Notes: generated by a model not told the origin, from the sequence alone. A stretch of DNA of 64,000 nt from Eledone cirrhosa (GCA_964016885.1 OZ024746.1:101781589-101845588), one strand, 5' to 3'; positions 48,593 through 60,828 are shown, counted from the first letter of the stretch. Translations and numbers: made by a program.

Positions 48593-48630
48593 ACTAGCAG
48601 AAAACCGCTCGAAGGGCGGTTTTTCTGAGA
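48593..48630 (-). mobile_element. Helitron-like 3' terminus
   Basis: On the minus strand, AAACCGCCCTTCGAGCGGTTTT (stem at 48601-48622) is followed by CTG and CTAG|T (48597-48593). Hairpin plus CTRR-T is the Helitron 3' rule. The matching 5' end was not found. A 28-bp direct repeat (GGTTGTAAACACCAAACAGA..) at 48633 and 48674 lies just inside. Confidence 0.45.
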
Positions 48631-48779
48631 GTGGTTGTAAACACCAAACAGAGAGATATTATGTCAACTCTATGGTTGTAAACACCAAACAGAGAGATAT
48701 TAAAGCAAATACATTCGATAGGTTCGGGTAACACAAGCGGGATGTGGCAACAAACCCACAATTAGATCTTTGACGGACC

Positions 48780-49420
48780 GGGCGTTGCGCACAAGCGGAT
48801 GGGCGGATTTTCAGCAATGCTTTATTCAACAGTTCCAGATGAGTGGACTTTAGTTCCTACCTCAGCATTTAGCCGCAGTTAGAGCAGCTGAAATAGAGAT
48901 AGCGGTAAATAGTTATACTAGGGACAAATCACCTCAATTCTACAGTTTGATCTATGAGTTTTACGTACCTATGCCAGACTTGTTAAATAGCCCGATTAAG
49001 TTTCTTAGGGTCTGATTGGGTCCAGAACTTAAGTGAATAAGAACTAGAACGAGATTACGCGCTGGCTAGCCAATCTCACCAAGTAATGTGCTGAGAGATA
49101 CTTATATCTCTGAAAGGTCCGGCAGAAGTCAGCGAAGATCGAGCTAAGACCTATGGATAATTTCCAGAAATCTCTACTGGGGGACATTGTTACTTCGGGC
49201 CTGGTTTGTGTAGGTCCATGAAACCGTTCTGAACATCTTTGTTCAGTGTCCGATCAGTGGAGTTTAGTCTTGTAACATGTAGGACTTGTCAACATGTAGG
49301 ACGTGTAACATGTAGGATTTGTAACATGTGGAACTGATCCGACGACGAAATCCATCGTGAAGATTACATAACAGTACAAGTTTTATCGTTAACGTCAGCT
49401 TAACTCTGGTCAAATAGAGA
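48780..49420 (+). pseudogene. Ancient Tx1-like LINE relic
   Basis: Scattered plus-strand frames recall ORF2 of the Tx1-like copies at 3.6-14 kb: FQQCFIQQFQMSGL near 48820, YTRDKSPQFYSLIYEFYVPM PDLL near 48925, FLRV..WVQNL near 49000, and PMDNFQKSL (GACCTATGGATAATTTCCAG) near 49150 followed by a frame-shifted zinc finger region. Large parts between these words are missing. There are many stops, so it is far older than copies A and B. Confidence 0.5.
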
Positions 49421-49598
49421 AATTATGAAAGACGTAACAACAGGGCTGAACCTATCTTGTCTTGTATTTAGCACTATTTCATTCAATATTCCCTTCCTTT
49501 TTTATGGTACATAAGGTGTCATCTAGCTGCTATTTCTAACAGATCGTGCAACACTTTCTTGTTTCGTATAGGCACTTCTAGAGACCTCACAAATGAGT

Positions 49599-50181
49599 GT
49601 GAGATGGTAGTATGAACCCTGCTATCGTTGAGGGTTTTAGGTGACCTTGTCGTGAGGTAATAGTATGTACCATGCTATCGCTGAGGGCTTTAGGTGACCA
49701 TGTCGTGAGGTAGTAGTATGTACCCTGCTATCACTGAAGGTTTTAGGTGACCTTGTCGTGAGGTAGTAGTATGTACCCTGCTATCGCTGAGGGCTTTAGG
49801 CGACCATGTCGTGAGGTAGTAGTATGTACCCTGCTATCTGAGGGCTTTATGTGACCATGTCGTGAGGTAGTAGTATGTACCCTGCTATCGCTGAAGGCTT
49901 TAGGTGACCATGTAGTGAGGTAGTAGTATGTACCCTGCTATCGTTGAGGGTTTTAGGTGACCTTGTCGTGAGGTAGTAGTATGTACCCTGCTATCGCTGA
50001 GGGCTTTAGGTGACCATGTCGTGAGGTGGTAGAATGTACCCTGCTATCGCTGAGGGCTTTAGGCGACCATGTCGTGAGGTGGTAGTATGTACCCTGCTAT
50101 CGTTGAGGGCTTTAGGTGACCATGTCGTGAGGTAGTAGTATGTACCCTGCTATCGCTGAGGGCTTTAGGTGACCATGTCGT
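49599..50181. repeat. 53-bp minisatellite, ~11 units
   Basis: Units read GTCGTGAGGTAGTAGTATGT, ACCCTGCTATCGCTGAGG, GCTTTAGGTGACCAT with scattered substitutions (GTTGAGGGTTTT variant; one unit lacks CGC). Confidence 0.95.
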
Positions 50182-50274
50182 CACAAACAGACACAGACAC
50201 CCTCTCAACCCACCCTTGATTCTGAGGAATATCCAGGACGTGACAGTTGGAAAGAAATGGGACTGCACCAGCAC

Positions 50275-50375
50275 TTCACTGCTACTTTATCTTTCGACCC
50301 TGAAACAATTAAACGTAAAGTGAACTTCGGCAAAATTAGAACTCGGAATGCAGAGATCCGAAACAAATATCGAAT
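50275..50375 (+). repeat. Decayed SINE-like fragment
   Basis: ACTTTATCTTTCGACCCTG, AACGTAAAGTGAACTTCGGC and AACTCGGAATGCAGAGA follow the order of the common cephalopod repeat TTTATCGACCCC..AAGGCAAAGT..ACCTCGGCG..GAACTCAGAACG. No target duplication seen. Confidence 0.5.
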
Positions 50376-51640
50376 GCTCTAAAGATTCGGCCACATCTCC
50401 CTGTCTTGGAGGTTAATTAAATCATCCCAAACCTACCCTAAAATATATCTCCTCGTGTATAATCATCATCATCGACTATATCTCTGTAGATATTCACACA
50501 AATTTTCAAGATGATCAAATACTCAGATGGGAATGCTGGTAACTTGCTAGTCTTTTTCAGCTATCAAGTGTTGAACACGCTTTTATGATTCTATAGGAGG
50601 ATTGACGTCATATTTTCCGCATTTATCTCACTTCTACAATAAGTTGTTAGGTATTGCAACATTTCTCACAAGAAATAATATCACATTTGTTATGTCTACA
50701 TTATTAACTTACCACAAATATAGAAAACCTCCTTTTTTTAAATAGATATTTGAAACCTATTGTTTGGGATTGTTAAGTGTATTTAACTTAATCTATAGGT
50801 TTATTCTGTAGTATATAATAACGGTCATGGGGCCATGTCTTACAAATGTTCAATGTGAACATATTCCGTATGAGTCTCACCAAACTGGAAAGGACTGGGT
50901 TTCCTTCATCACTAAACAATCAAAAATAAAATTTGACTACGATACGAGACAATAAGAGTTCCATGCTGTTGCTTGTATATCTGTCTTTAAAATGTCTTTG
51001 TAATCGATAGATTGTATAACTATCATAGAGAATATATTTCAATTCCCACGTTCTGAAATAAAAACCATTTCAAGGTTTATATATTTTTGATAATTCCTCC
51101 ATTTATTAATCTAATTATCTATGCTCTTATTTATTAATTTAATTATCTTCTTATTTATCTAATTACAGTAACTTTTGCTTCTGAGATTGAAATTCCAGAG
51201 AAGAAACCTTAATTTTGTTTTTTTTTAAGAATTAGGAATGCCAGCGGTTGAATCTGTTTCTGGGAGAAGAGGACGTTGGTAGAGAAGAGGGAGAATAAGA
51301 TTCCAACATTTTATTCTAGACAACAAAGAACATATGGCCACTCTAAAGCAGTCTCTTTTCAACAAGACAAGCTCTCTGTTTTTATATCGTATCTCACTAA
51401 TCCCTAATGTACACCTAACTATACATAAACATGTGTCTATACCAGATAGCTTTCTCATATTCCTTTTGTATATACATATGTGTATGTATATCAAATATGT
51501 CACTTTCTGTCTGTCAGCCTGTCTGTATCCATGTATGCCTGTCTACCTATCTGTCTGTCTGTCAACCAGTCTGTCTGTCAGTCTGTATGTATGTATGTCA
51601 GCCTGACTGTACCGATTGTGTTGTTATTTCTGTTTACCTT
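50376..51640. other. AT-rich stretch without recognisable gene
   Basis: Only short frames and a CTGTCTGTCTGTC-type segment near 51506-51600. The open frames at 51334-51606 are simple-sequence translation. Confidence 0.6.
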
Positions 51641-51645
51641 TTACA

Positions 51646-51772
<127 letters not shown>

Positions 51773-51977
51773 TATAACATGTGGAGAAGGAACACACGAG
51801 ATGAAATATATATATATGTAAATAGGGAGAAAAAAACAATTGTTAGGAAGAAAAATTTTTTTTTTTCCTTTATTTTTTTCTCTTTTTTCTGGGTTAGAAA
51901 ATGTTTAAAACAAAATATTTAACTTTGTGTGAAGTGTTAAGGTTTTTGTTAATTTATTTATTAATTAACAATAGCAT

Positions 51978-51978
<1 letters not shown>

Positions 51979-52010
<32 letters not shown>
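51979..52010. repeat. (ATTT)n tetranucleotide run
   Basis: About eight units at the inner edge of the left inverted arm of PLE-c. Confidence 0.9.
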
Positions 52011-52013
<3 letters not shown>

Positions 52014-52525
52014 TAATTATCAATTACCGGTTTCAGCATTTTATGCATTATCGAATTATGTAAGTGGGAGAGAAAAAAAAGGGGGAATTTGTATTGGTAT
52101 AAAATGTAGGAAAGAAGATAAGGTGATGTTGAACACGTTATTGTAATGAGAAAGAAAGAATAATATTATTTACAAACAAGGTTTTTGAAGTGAAAAAAAG
52201 GGGTGATGTGGAACATAAGGTAATAGGAAAGAAAGAATAATATTATTTACAGGCATAGTTCTTGAGGATAAGCAGTTCAAAAAGTGTTATTATGGCAGGA
52301 GCGCTTGGAGGAGTTGATCCATGATGGTGGCAAAAATCTGCCTGGGAATGGATGTGTTTTCCCTTTTTAGAGAATTAATATGCAGGGAGAGGTAATTCTG
52401 GGTGCTCGGGTATGAGAAAGGGAAGGGGTAATTCATTTATATAAGAAAAAGGATTAGGTAGGGTGTACAGGAGGTAACTCTTTAGAGAAAGGGATTTTGG
52501 ACTTGGTTCATTGTTCGCTCCAGTT

Positions 52526-54430
52526 TTAGTTTAGTCCGAAGTTTAGTCCATTAAGTAGAGGTTGGAATTTGTTAATGAAGTACGTTTCCTTATTGGTACG
52601 ATGGATGAAAGAAGCGGTGTCTATGAATTTGTAAATGGGGAAAATTCTAAAGTTTGGTTGTTGGTTAGGTGCACAATTGGCGATATGTTCACTAAAAGCA
52701 ATCTTTCTGTATTCCTGTATTTTGATTTGTGATCTATGGACGGTCATACATTGTCGGGGGCTGTTTTTTGTCTGTCTTATGTAGTGCTCTCGACAACCTG
52801 AGCAGGTCAAAACATAGATTAGGTTTCCAGATGCACATCTAAAGTTGTATTTAACTGTGGAATGTTGTCCTTGTTTAAAGTGGAATGTTGAAACTTCTAT
52901 TAGATTTATGCATCTACCACAGTTGGGCCTTCAGCATTTTTTAACTGTAGGGTTCATTGTGAGGGTTAGTTGGATTTTGGCTTGTGTGGGGATATTTTTT
53001 GTGGATTTAGGTTGTCTTTTGCTCTTTATGATGTTGTGTGTTTGGAGGATTCTATTCATTCATGGGTTTCTCTTTAGTAAAGGAATGTTCTGGAGGATGG
53101 TGTCGAATGCCTCGTTGTTGAGGGGGGTTGTGTGTGGAGATGTATGGTAGAATTTTCTGTTTCGGTTCATTCCTAGGTTTGGGGTGTCTGAGATCCTGGA
53201 TGTTGAGTTTTAGAGCACGTTGGAATCCATTGTTGATTAGGGATGGTGGGTAGTTTCTGCTAAGTGTGTTCTTTAATTCTTCTAGTCGTGTGTAGCATGT
53301 GTATTTATCTGAAACTATTGTGCAGATCCTTTTGGCTAGGTTATAAGGAATTGCCATTTTGGTATGGCAAGGGTGGCACGAGTTAAATGCAAGATATTGT
53401 TTGGAGTCTGTGGGTTTGTAGTATATGTCTGTTTCTATTTTGTTGTTTGTTTTCTTGATGAGGATGTCAAGGAAAGGGGGTTGTTCATGGCTGTATTCCA
53501 TTGTAAATTGAATGTTTTTGTGTTGAGTCCATTTAGAAGGGTTTTAAACTCAATCAGTATTTCTATACTTTCATGCCAGAGAATGAAGCAGTCGTCCAGA
53601 TATCTCTTCCAGTTCTTTTCTGTGTAGGTAGCAGTGGTTACCGTATTTGTCTAGAACTTTGCGGTAGAGAGTAGTTTCCAAATATCCCATGACAAGGTTG
53701 GCGTATGAGGGGGCTACTTTCGTGCCCATGGCAGTCCCGGATTTCTGTCTGTAGTATTTGGCATCGAATTCGAAGAAGTTGTTTTCCAAGATGAATTTGA
53801 GGCCCTCCATCACAAAGTCTTTAGGGATGCGTTGTGGAAGTTCACTAGGGAAATTTTCAAGCCAGAATTGTATTGCCTCTATACCTAGGTTGTGTGGGAT
53901 ATTGGAATATAGATTGATGACATCAAAGGTTACTAGTAGGGTTTGTTCATTATTGAGCTTATGTATTTTAGGAAAAGTTTAAGCAGAATATCTAGGAAGT
54001 TGCTTAGGCGGTGGGTTTCACATGTGGTACCTGCTATTATGGGTCTTAATTTGAGGTCATCAGGAGGGAGGATATTAAATTGGTGATGTAGTTGTATTCC
54101 TTGTCGGTAAGGCCTTCTTTGTAAAGGGTTGTTAGGGATTTTAGGTTTCTCATGATTTTCTGTTGTGTGTAGTGTTGGGCCTTTTTGTAATATGTTTGGT
54201 TTTCTAGAGTTGATAGTACTAGGGTCGTGTAGTAATCTGTCCTCATAAGGACTACTGCACTCCATTTATCCGCCTCTTTGATTGTTGGGCTCTCAATTTA
54301 AGGAGTTCAATTTCGGTTTTCATGTTATCAAGTGCCATTCTTTCCCTGAGGCGTCTTTGTGTCTCGGGTTCGTTTGGGATGGATTTAATTTGTAGTTTGC
54401 GGGGAAGGATTAATGGGGATAAGTTAATCC
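52526..54430 (-). pseudogene. PLE-c reverse transcriptase + GIY-YIG endonuclease
   Basis: In sense: RERMALDNMKTEIELLKLRA and TDYYTTLVLSTLEN (N-terminal region), LKLRPIIAGTTCETHRLSN, RT motif A TLLVTFDVINLYSNIPHN, YRQKSGTAMGTKVAPSYANL, active site YLDDCFILW (near 53595, in a shifted frame), QPPFLDILIKKTNNKIETDI, FNSCHPCHTKMAIPYNLAKR, then the nuclease CASGNLIYVLTCSGCREHYI, RQT (normally YIGQT) and FxExxFINKFQPLLN. At least four frameshifts split it into pieces (52526-52810, 53052-53501, 53571-53813, 53933-54265 and others). Both RT aspartate sites survive; the nuclease Gly is changed. The family differs from PLE-a/b in the GTAMGTK motif. Confidence 0.8.
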
Positions 54431-54665
54431 ATTTAATGGGTTAATCCATGATAATTCTTAAATAAATTAATTAATTAATAAATAAATCAATGCTATTGTT
54501 AATTAATAAATAAATTAACAAATACCTTAACACTTCACACAAAGTTAAATATTTTGTTTTAAACATTTTCTAACACAGAAAAAGAGAAAAAATAAAGGAA
54601 AAAAATATTTTTTCTTCCTAACAATCGTTTTTTTCTCTCCCTATTTACATATATATATATATATA

Positions 54666-54861
54666 GGAACGAGTAGGACCCCGACGGCTGAGCTCAAGCC
54701 GTTTCAATGGATAATTCTGGATTGAGTCCAGAATTAGCCGTCGAAACGGCTTGAGCTCAGCCGTCGAGGTCCTACTCGTTCCTATTACCCATTCTACTAC
54801 CCTAAGTATTGAGTACTTTGGTGCGTTATGGTCCATCTGGTTCCTTACCACATTTCCTTCG

Positions 54862-54862
<1 letters not shown>
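54666..54862. repeat. Head-to-head Penelope-type terminal repeats forming a palindrome
   Basis: 54666-54724 reads GGAACGAGTAGGACCCCGAC through the shared core; 54725-54782 is its reverse complement with about three differences, so about 117 bp are self-complementary. The inverted copy continues (54783-54862) through CTACCCTAAGTATTGAGTAC to CCTTCGT and a TA tract, matching the outer part of copy 3 (20111-20190). Confidence 0.8.

Positions 54863-54913
<51 letters not shown>
54863..54913. repeat. (TA)n microsatellite
   Basis: About 25 TA units directly follow the terminal repeat, the same neighbour relation as at 20055-20110. Confidence 0.95.
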
Positions 54914-54917
<4 letters not shown>

Positions 54918-55769
54918 ATACTTGGGGAGGGTCATGTTGTTGTAATAGTATTGCCAGAAATAATAACAGAACACACTCACTGTTTGGTTGGTTTTCGCTT
55001 TTGTATCTTTTATATCTCCACAGTTAATTCATTTGGTCCTCAATGTTTATCATTGACTGACCAACGGTCAAAAATACACATATATATACATATCAAAGGT
55101 ATATATTGAGTTAGAAGCTCAAAATAGTTTCTTACCATGTGCGTTATTCAGTTTTTTAATATACTTAGAAGTAACCAGGATACTAATTCTTCACCCACTG
55201 ATGAGCAAGAATCGGTATTCCTCTTCACAATTAATTTTGCGAAACAGCATAGTCTGGTTTGTATTTATTTTCTTGATTTATTCTTAAATTGAGTCTGGCA
55301 AACCCTATTGTCTATAGTTAGTATTCTTTTCACCTTAGCGAATCTGGTCCCTTACGATTTGAACTCATATATGTATATATCTGTGTTTATCTTTCTTTTA
55401 TATTCAATTATAATGATATAAATATATATATATAGTCTAACAAAGTTCTTTCGTTGCACATCTGGAACATCATCAGTGGTACTATTATCACGTTTCCACT
55501 GCTGTATTGTAGTGTCTACGCCATTTTTATTTTATCTATTTATTTATTTTTGTCCTCGTCTCTGCGCATGCGTTTGCGTGTGTGTATAGTGTTTGGTGTG
55601 TGTGTTCGCGTTTGGGTGACTGTGCTTTGGTTATTGTATTCTATCTTAGTTTATTAGTGTGTATTTATATGTGTTTGTTGTTATTGTACTTGTGTATATA
55701 TTTATTTATTTATTTATTTATATTTCTCTTAGGTCAGTGTTGTTTGTTTGGGTGTTGTTGTTATTCCAT
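54914..55769. other. AT-rich stretch, no gene seen
   Basis: Contains short TA and ATTT runs (55421-55433, 55698-55722) and TG-rich segments. No motif recognised. Confidence 0.55.
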
Positions 55770-56430
55770 TCATATTTTTCTGTTTAGCTTTGGCTTTCTA
55801 AGCTCTATTTCGCTTGCTTCTCTGATTTGCCTATCTGCTGGGTCATTTCTATGTTTAGATATTATTTTAATTTCCATGTTGTCTATGTTACCGTCATGAT
55901 GTTGTCTGGCGAGTTCGTATAGTACTGAACCGGTTTTTTTTTTTTGTCCTTTTAATTCCCCCCAATGTTGGTCTATTCTTTCTCCTATTCTTCGGGCTGT
56001 CTCGCCTATGTATGTTGTTGTCATGTTTCTGCAAGTACCCTCTGTACATCTTATGCTATAGATTACATTTCTAGTTTTACAGTTTATCTGGGGATTTACT
56101 TTACATATAACACATTTCCTATTAGTACAGTGGGTTTTCTTAAAAGAGTATGTTTTGCTGATCAGGGATTTTATGGTAGTTCCTGTCTTTTCTACCACTT
56201 TAATCTCTAAGTGGGTCTTTCTTAGGGCCTTTCTACATTGGTTAGCTAATTTCCCTCCATAATGGGCAAATTCCTTTCATGTCCAGTTCTATGAGGGTCT
56301 TATACTTCTCCGTGGCTCCTTTGTATACTCTGATTCTGTCTCTTTGGTTGTAACCGGAGAACTGCATGCGGTTGACTGTACCACAGAATATGAACCTGAA
56401 GATTGCGAAAGCATGAAAGTACTTGTTCAA
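55770..56430 (-). pseudogene. Penelope-like element PLE-d, GIY-YIG endonuclease end
   Basis: In sense, 56242-56430 reads NRMQFSGYNQRDRIRVYKGA, EKYKTLIELDMKGICPLWRE. After a break, 55770-56198 gives SYSFKKTHCTNRKCVICKVN, TRNVIYSIRCTEGTCRN and TTYIGETARRIGERIDQH, ending with REASEIELRKPKLNRKI. IY..C / YIGET..R..ER..QH / E..I is a well-formed GIY-YIG nuclease with the preceding Cys pair of Penelope-like elements. No RT remains, so it is a 5'-truncated copy. A third lineage, distinct from PLE-a/b and PLE-c. Confidence 0.75.
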
Positions 56431-56537
56431 TTAACACTTAACATTTAATATTCTACCATACTATTTCATTCTAATACCATTATACATTTTAAAGGATTGT
56501 AAATAAAACGAGTAAATCAGACAAAGTTGGAATTCCT

Positions 56538-56544
<7 letters not shown>

Positions 56545-56586
<42 letters not shown>
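56545..56586. repeat. (TA)n microsatellite
   Basis: About 20 TA units. The remaining bases to 56980 show nothing recognisable. Confidence 0.95.
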
Positions 56587-56590
<4 letters not shown>

Positions 56591-56981
56591 GTTTGAATTT
56601 ACCAAACAATATTCACATTAAGTAGAATATGCTCTCGTTTTTGTGTTTCACACCGAAGAACGGAAATGGCGACTCAGATGTCTATGTGTGTGTGGTCATC
56701 GCTCGTCTAGCTGACCTGAATATGTTGAGTACTTTTAAAACTCGTGTATATTTCCGTCTAATTTAAATTAAATCAAATTAAATTACCGAGGCTTTACCCG
56801 ATGAGGCCTACATTGAATAGTTTTAAAGTTAGTGGTGATATCACATGTTTCTAGAAATATGGCTTCATATATATTTTTGATAATTGCTATTTTTAGTCTA
56901 ATGTTGTATATATTATATCATATTATGAATATTGCGGCATCTTTATTGTATTTTCAAACGTCTTTCAATAAATTCATGTAA

Positions 56982-59900
56982 ATTAGTATAGTGTTAACCT
57001 AATTGGTATAGAATAGGTTAGTGTTAACCTAATTGGTATAGAATAGGTTAGTGTTAACCTAATTAGTATAGAATAGGTTAGTGTTAACCTAATTGGTATA
57101 GAATAGGTTAGTGTTAACCTAATTAGTATAGAATAGGTTAGTGTTAACCTAATTAGTATAGAATAGGTTAGTGTTAACCTAATTGGTATAGAATAGGTTA
57201 GTGTTAACCTAATTAGTATAGAATAGGTTAGTGTTAACCTAATTGGTATAGAATAGGTTAGTGTTAACCTAATTGGTATAGAATAGGTTAGTGTTAACCT
57301 AATTGGTATAGAATAGGTTAGTGTTAACCTAATTGGTATAGAATAGGTTAGTGTTAACCTAATTAGTATAGAATCAGTTGGTGTTAACCTAATTATTATA
57401 TAATTAGTTGGTGTTAACCTAATTAGTATAGAATAGCTTAGTGTTAGCCTAATTGGTATAGAATAGGTTAGTGTTAACCTAATTAGTATAGAATAGGTTA
57501 GTGTTAACCTAATTAGTATAGAATAGGTAGTGTTAACCTAATTAGTATAGAATAGGTTAGTGTTAACCTAATTAGTATAGAATAGGTTAGTGTTAACCTA
57601 ATTAGTATAGAATAGGTTAGTGTTAACCTAATTGGCATAGAATAGGTAGTGTTAACCTAATTAGTATAGAATAGGTTAGTGTTAACCTAATTGGTATAGA
57701 ATAGGTAATGTTAACCTAATTAGTATAGAATAGGTAGTGTTAACCTAATTAGTATAGAATAGGTTAGTGTTAACCTAATTAGTATAGAATAGGTTAGTGT
57801 TAACCTAATTGGTATAGAATAGGTAGTGTTAACCTAATTAGTATAGAATAGGTTAGTGTTAACCTAATTAGTATAGAATAGGTTAGTGTTAACCTAATTG
57901 GTATAGAATAAGTTAGTGTTAAACTAATTAGTATAGAATAGGTTAGTGTTAACCTAATTAGTATAGAATAGGTTAGTGTTAACCTAATTAGTATAGAATT
58001 AGTTGGTGTTAACCTAATTAGTATAGAATAGGTTAGTGTTAACCTAATTAGTATAGAATAGGTTAGTGTTAACCTAATTAGTAAAGAATAGGTTAGTGTT
58101 AACCTAATTAGTATAGAATTAGTTGCTGTTAACCTAATTAGTATAGAATAGGTTAGTGTTAACCTAATTAGTATATAATTAGTTGCTATTAACCTAATTA
58201 GTATAGAATTAGTTGGTGTTAACCTAATTAGTATAGAATAGGTTAGAGTTAACCTAATTAGTATAAAATAGGTTAGTGTTAACCTAATTAGTATAGAATT
58301 AGTTGATGTTAACCTAATTAGTATAGAATTAGTTGTTGTTAACCTAATTAGTATAGAATAGATTAGTGTTAACCTAATTAGTATAGAATAGGTTAGTGTT
58401 AATTAGTATAGAATTAGTTGCTGTTAACCTATTTAGTATAGAATAGATTCGTGTTAACCTAATTAGTATAGAATAGGTTAGTGTTAACCTAATTGGTATA
58501 GAATAGGTTAGTGTTAACCTAATTAGTATAGAATAGGTAGTGTTAACCTATTTAGTATAGAATAGGTTAGTGTTAACCTAATTGGTATAGAATAGGTTAG
58601 TGTTAACCTATTTAGTATAGAATAGATTAGTGTTAACCTAATTGGTATAGAATAGGTTAGTGTTAACCTAATTAGTATAGAATAGGTTAGTGTTAACCTA
58701 ATTGGTATAGAATAGGTTAGTGTTAACCTAATTGGTATAGAATAGGTTAGTGTTAACCTAATTAGTATAGAATCAGTTGGTGTTAACCTAATTAGTATAT
58801 AATTAGTTGGTGTTAACCTAATTAGTATAGAATAGCTTAGTGTTAGCCTAATTGGTATAGAATAGGTTAGTGTTAACCTAATTAGTATAGAATAGGTTAG
58901 TGTTAACCTAATTAGTATAGAATAGGTAGTGTTAACCTAATTAGTATAGAATAGGTTAGTGTTAACCTAATTAGTATAGAATAGGTTAGTGTTAACCTAA
59001 TTAGTGTAGAATAGGTTAGTGTTAACCTAATTGGTATAGAATAGGTAGTGTTAACCTAATTAGTATAGAATAGGTTAGTGTTAACCTAATTGGTATAGAA
59101 TAGGTAGTGTTAACCTAATTAGTATAGAATAGGTAGTGTTAACCTAATTAGTATAGAATAGGTTAGTGTTAACCTAATTAGTATAGAATAGGTTAGTGTT
59201 AACCTAATTGGTATAGAATAGGTAGTGTTAACCTAATTAGTATAGAATTAGTTGCTGTTAACCTAATTAGTATAGAATAGGTTAGTGTTAACCTACAAAG
59301 TGTTAGAATCAGTTGCTGTTAACCTAATTAGTATAGAATTAGTTGGTGTTAACCTAATTAGTATAGAATAGGTTAGTGTTAACCTAATTAGTATAGAATA
59401 GGTTAGTGTTAACCTAATTAGTAAAGAATAGGTTAGTGTTAACCTAATTAGTATAGAATTAGTTGCTGTTAACCTAATTAGTATAGAATAGGTTAGTGTT
59501 AACCTAATTAGTATATAATTAGTTGCTATTAACCTAATTAGTATAGAATTAGTTGGTGTTAACCTAATTAGTATAGAATAGGTTAGAGTTAACCTAATTA
59601 GTATAAAATAGGTTAGTGTTAACCTAATTAGTATAGAATTAGTTGATGTTAACCTAATTAGTATAGAATTAGTTGTTGTTAACCTAATTAGTATAGAATA
59701 GATTAGTGTTAACCTAATTAGTATAGAATAGGTTAGTGTTAACCTAATTGGTATAGAATAGGTTAGTGTTAACCTAATTGGTATAGAATAGGTTAGTGTT
59801 AACCTATTTAGTATAGAATAGGTTAGTGTTAACCTAATTGGTATAGAATAGGTTAGTGTTAACCTATTTAGTATAGAATAGATTAGTGTTAACCTAATTA

Positions 59901-60429
59901 GTATAGAATTAGTTGATGTTAACCTAATTAGTATAGAATAGGTTAGAGTTAACCTAATTAGTATAGAATAGGTTAGTGTTAATTAGTATAGAATTAGTTG
60001 CTGTTAACCTATTTAGTATAGAATAGATTAGTGTTAACCTAATTAGTATAGAATTAGTTGGTGTTAACCTAATTAGTATAGAATAGGTTAGTGTTAACCT
60101 AATTAGTATAGAATAGGTTAGTGTTAACCTAATTAGTATAGAATAGGTTAGTGTTAACCTACAAAGTGTTAGAATCAGTTGCTGTTAACCTAATTAGTAG
60201 AGAATTAGTTGGTGTTAACCTAATTAGTATATAATAGGTAAGAGTTAACCTAATTAGTATAGAATAGGTAGTGTTAACCTAATTAGTATAGAATTAGTTG
60301 CTGTTAACCTAATTAGTATAGAATCAGTTGGTGTTAACCTAATTAGTATAGAAACAGTTGCTGTTAACCTAATTAGTATAGAATTAGTTGGTGTTAACCT
60401 AATTAGTATAGAATAGGTTAGTGTTAACA
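56982..60429. repeat. 3.4-kb satellite array of a 30-bp unit
   Basis: About 115 copies of a 30-bp unit with words GTGTTAACCTAATTAGTAT and AGAATAGGTTA. 29-bp units (AGGTAGTG) and variant units (AGAATTAGTTGGTG, AGAATCAGTTG) are interspersed. Variant order is repeated: the series starting at 57371 recurs at 58771 and the one at 57991 recurs at about 59331, showing an internal duplication of about 1.35-1.4 kb. No long open frame, because TAA/TAG occurs in every frame. Confidence 0.95.
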
Positions 60430-60535
60430 CACACAGACACCTAGGGATTATTAAAAACCAAAATATATGATAGTGCTAATAGTTAGAATCACTGGCTTAC
60501 TGTATGCATGCATACATACATGGACACACACACAA

Positions 60536-60710
<175 letters not shown>

Positions 60711-60828
60711 TATATGTACGTATGGATTTACCGAACATTTATTATAATGCTCGATTTGTTTGTATGTATGTATGTACAAACAAACCGAGCATTATAATAA
60801 ATGTTCGGTAAATCCATACGTACATATA
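60711..60828. repeat. Foldback element with 54-bp arms
   Basis: Arms 60711-60764 and 60775-60828 (for example TTACCGAACATTTATTATAA and complement) differ at about one position around a 10-base TGTATGTATG loop. The right arm and the following ~75 bp occur again at 63551-63690. Confidence 0.85.

Larger units (their letters stand above)
51806..54665 (-). mobile_element. Penelope-like element PLE-c bounded by ~190-bp inverted arms
   Basis: The left arm (51806-51992) and right arm (54475-54665) are reverse complements: GTAAATAGGGAGA, GTTAGAAAATGTTTAAAAC and AACTTTGTGTGAAGTG appear on both sides in opposite sense. Between them lies a minus-strand Penelope-like coding region (52526-54430). The right arm runs into a palindromic terminal repeat at 54666. 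Inverted rather than direct terminal copies are a known, less common arrangement for Penelope elements; here the arms may be leader sequence duplicated in inverse. Confidence 0.7.

Noticed and set aside
48598..48626. Rho-independent-type terminator (GC hairpin followed by T-run)
   Set aside because: Eukaryotic context. The hairpin is followed on the minus strand by CTAG-T and fits a Helitron 3' end better.
56982..60429. Telomere-like repeat (TTAACCTAA words)
   Set aside because: The unit is 30 bp and only contains one such word. A short telomeric unit repeated in tandem is absent.
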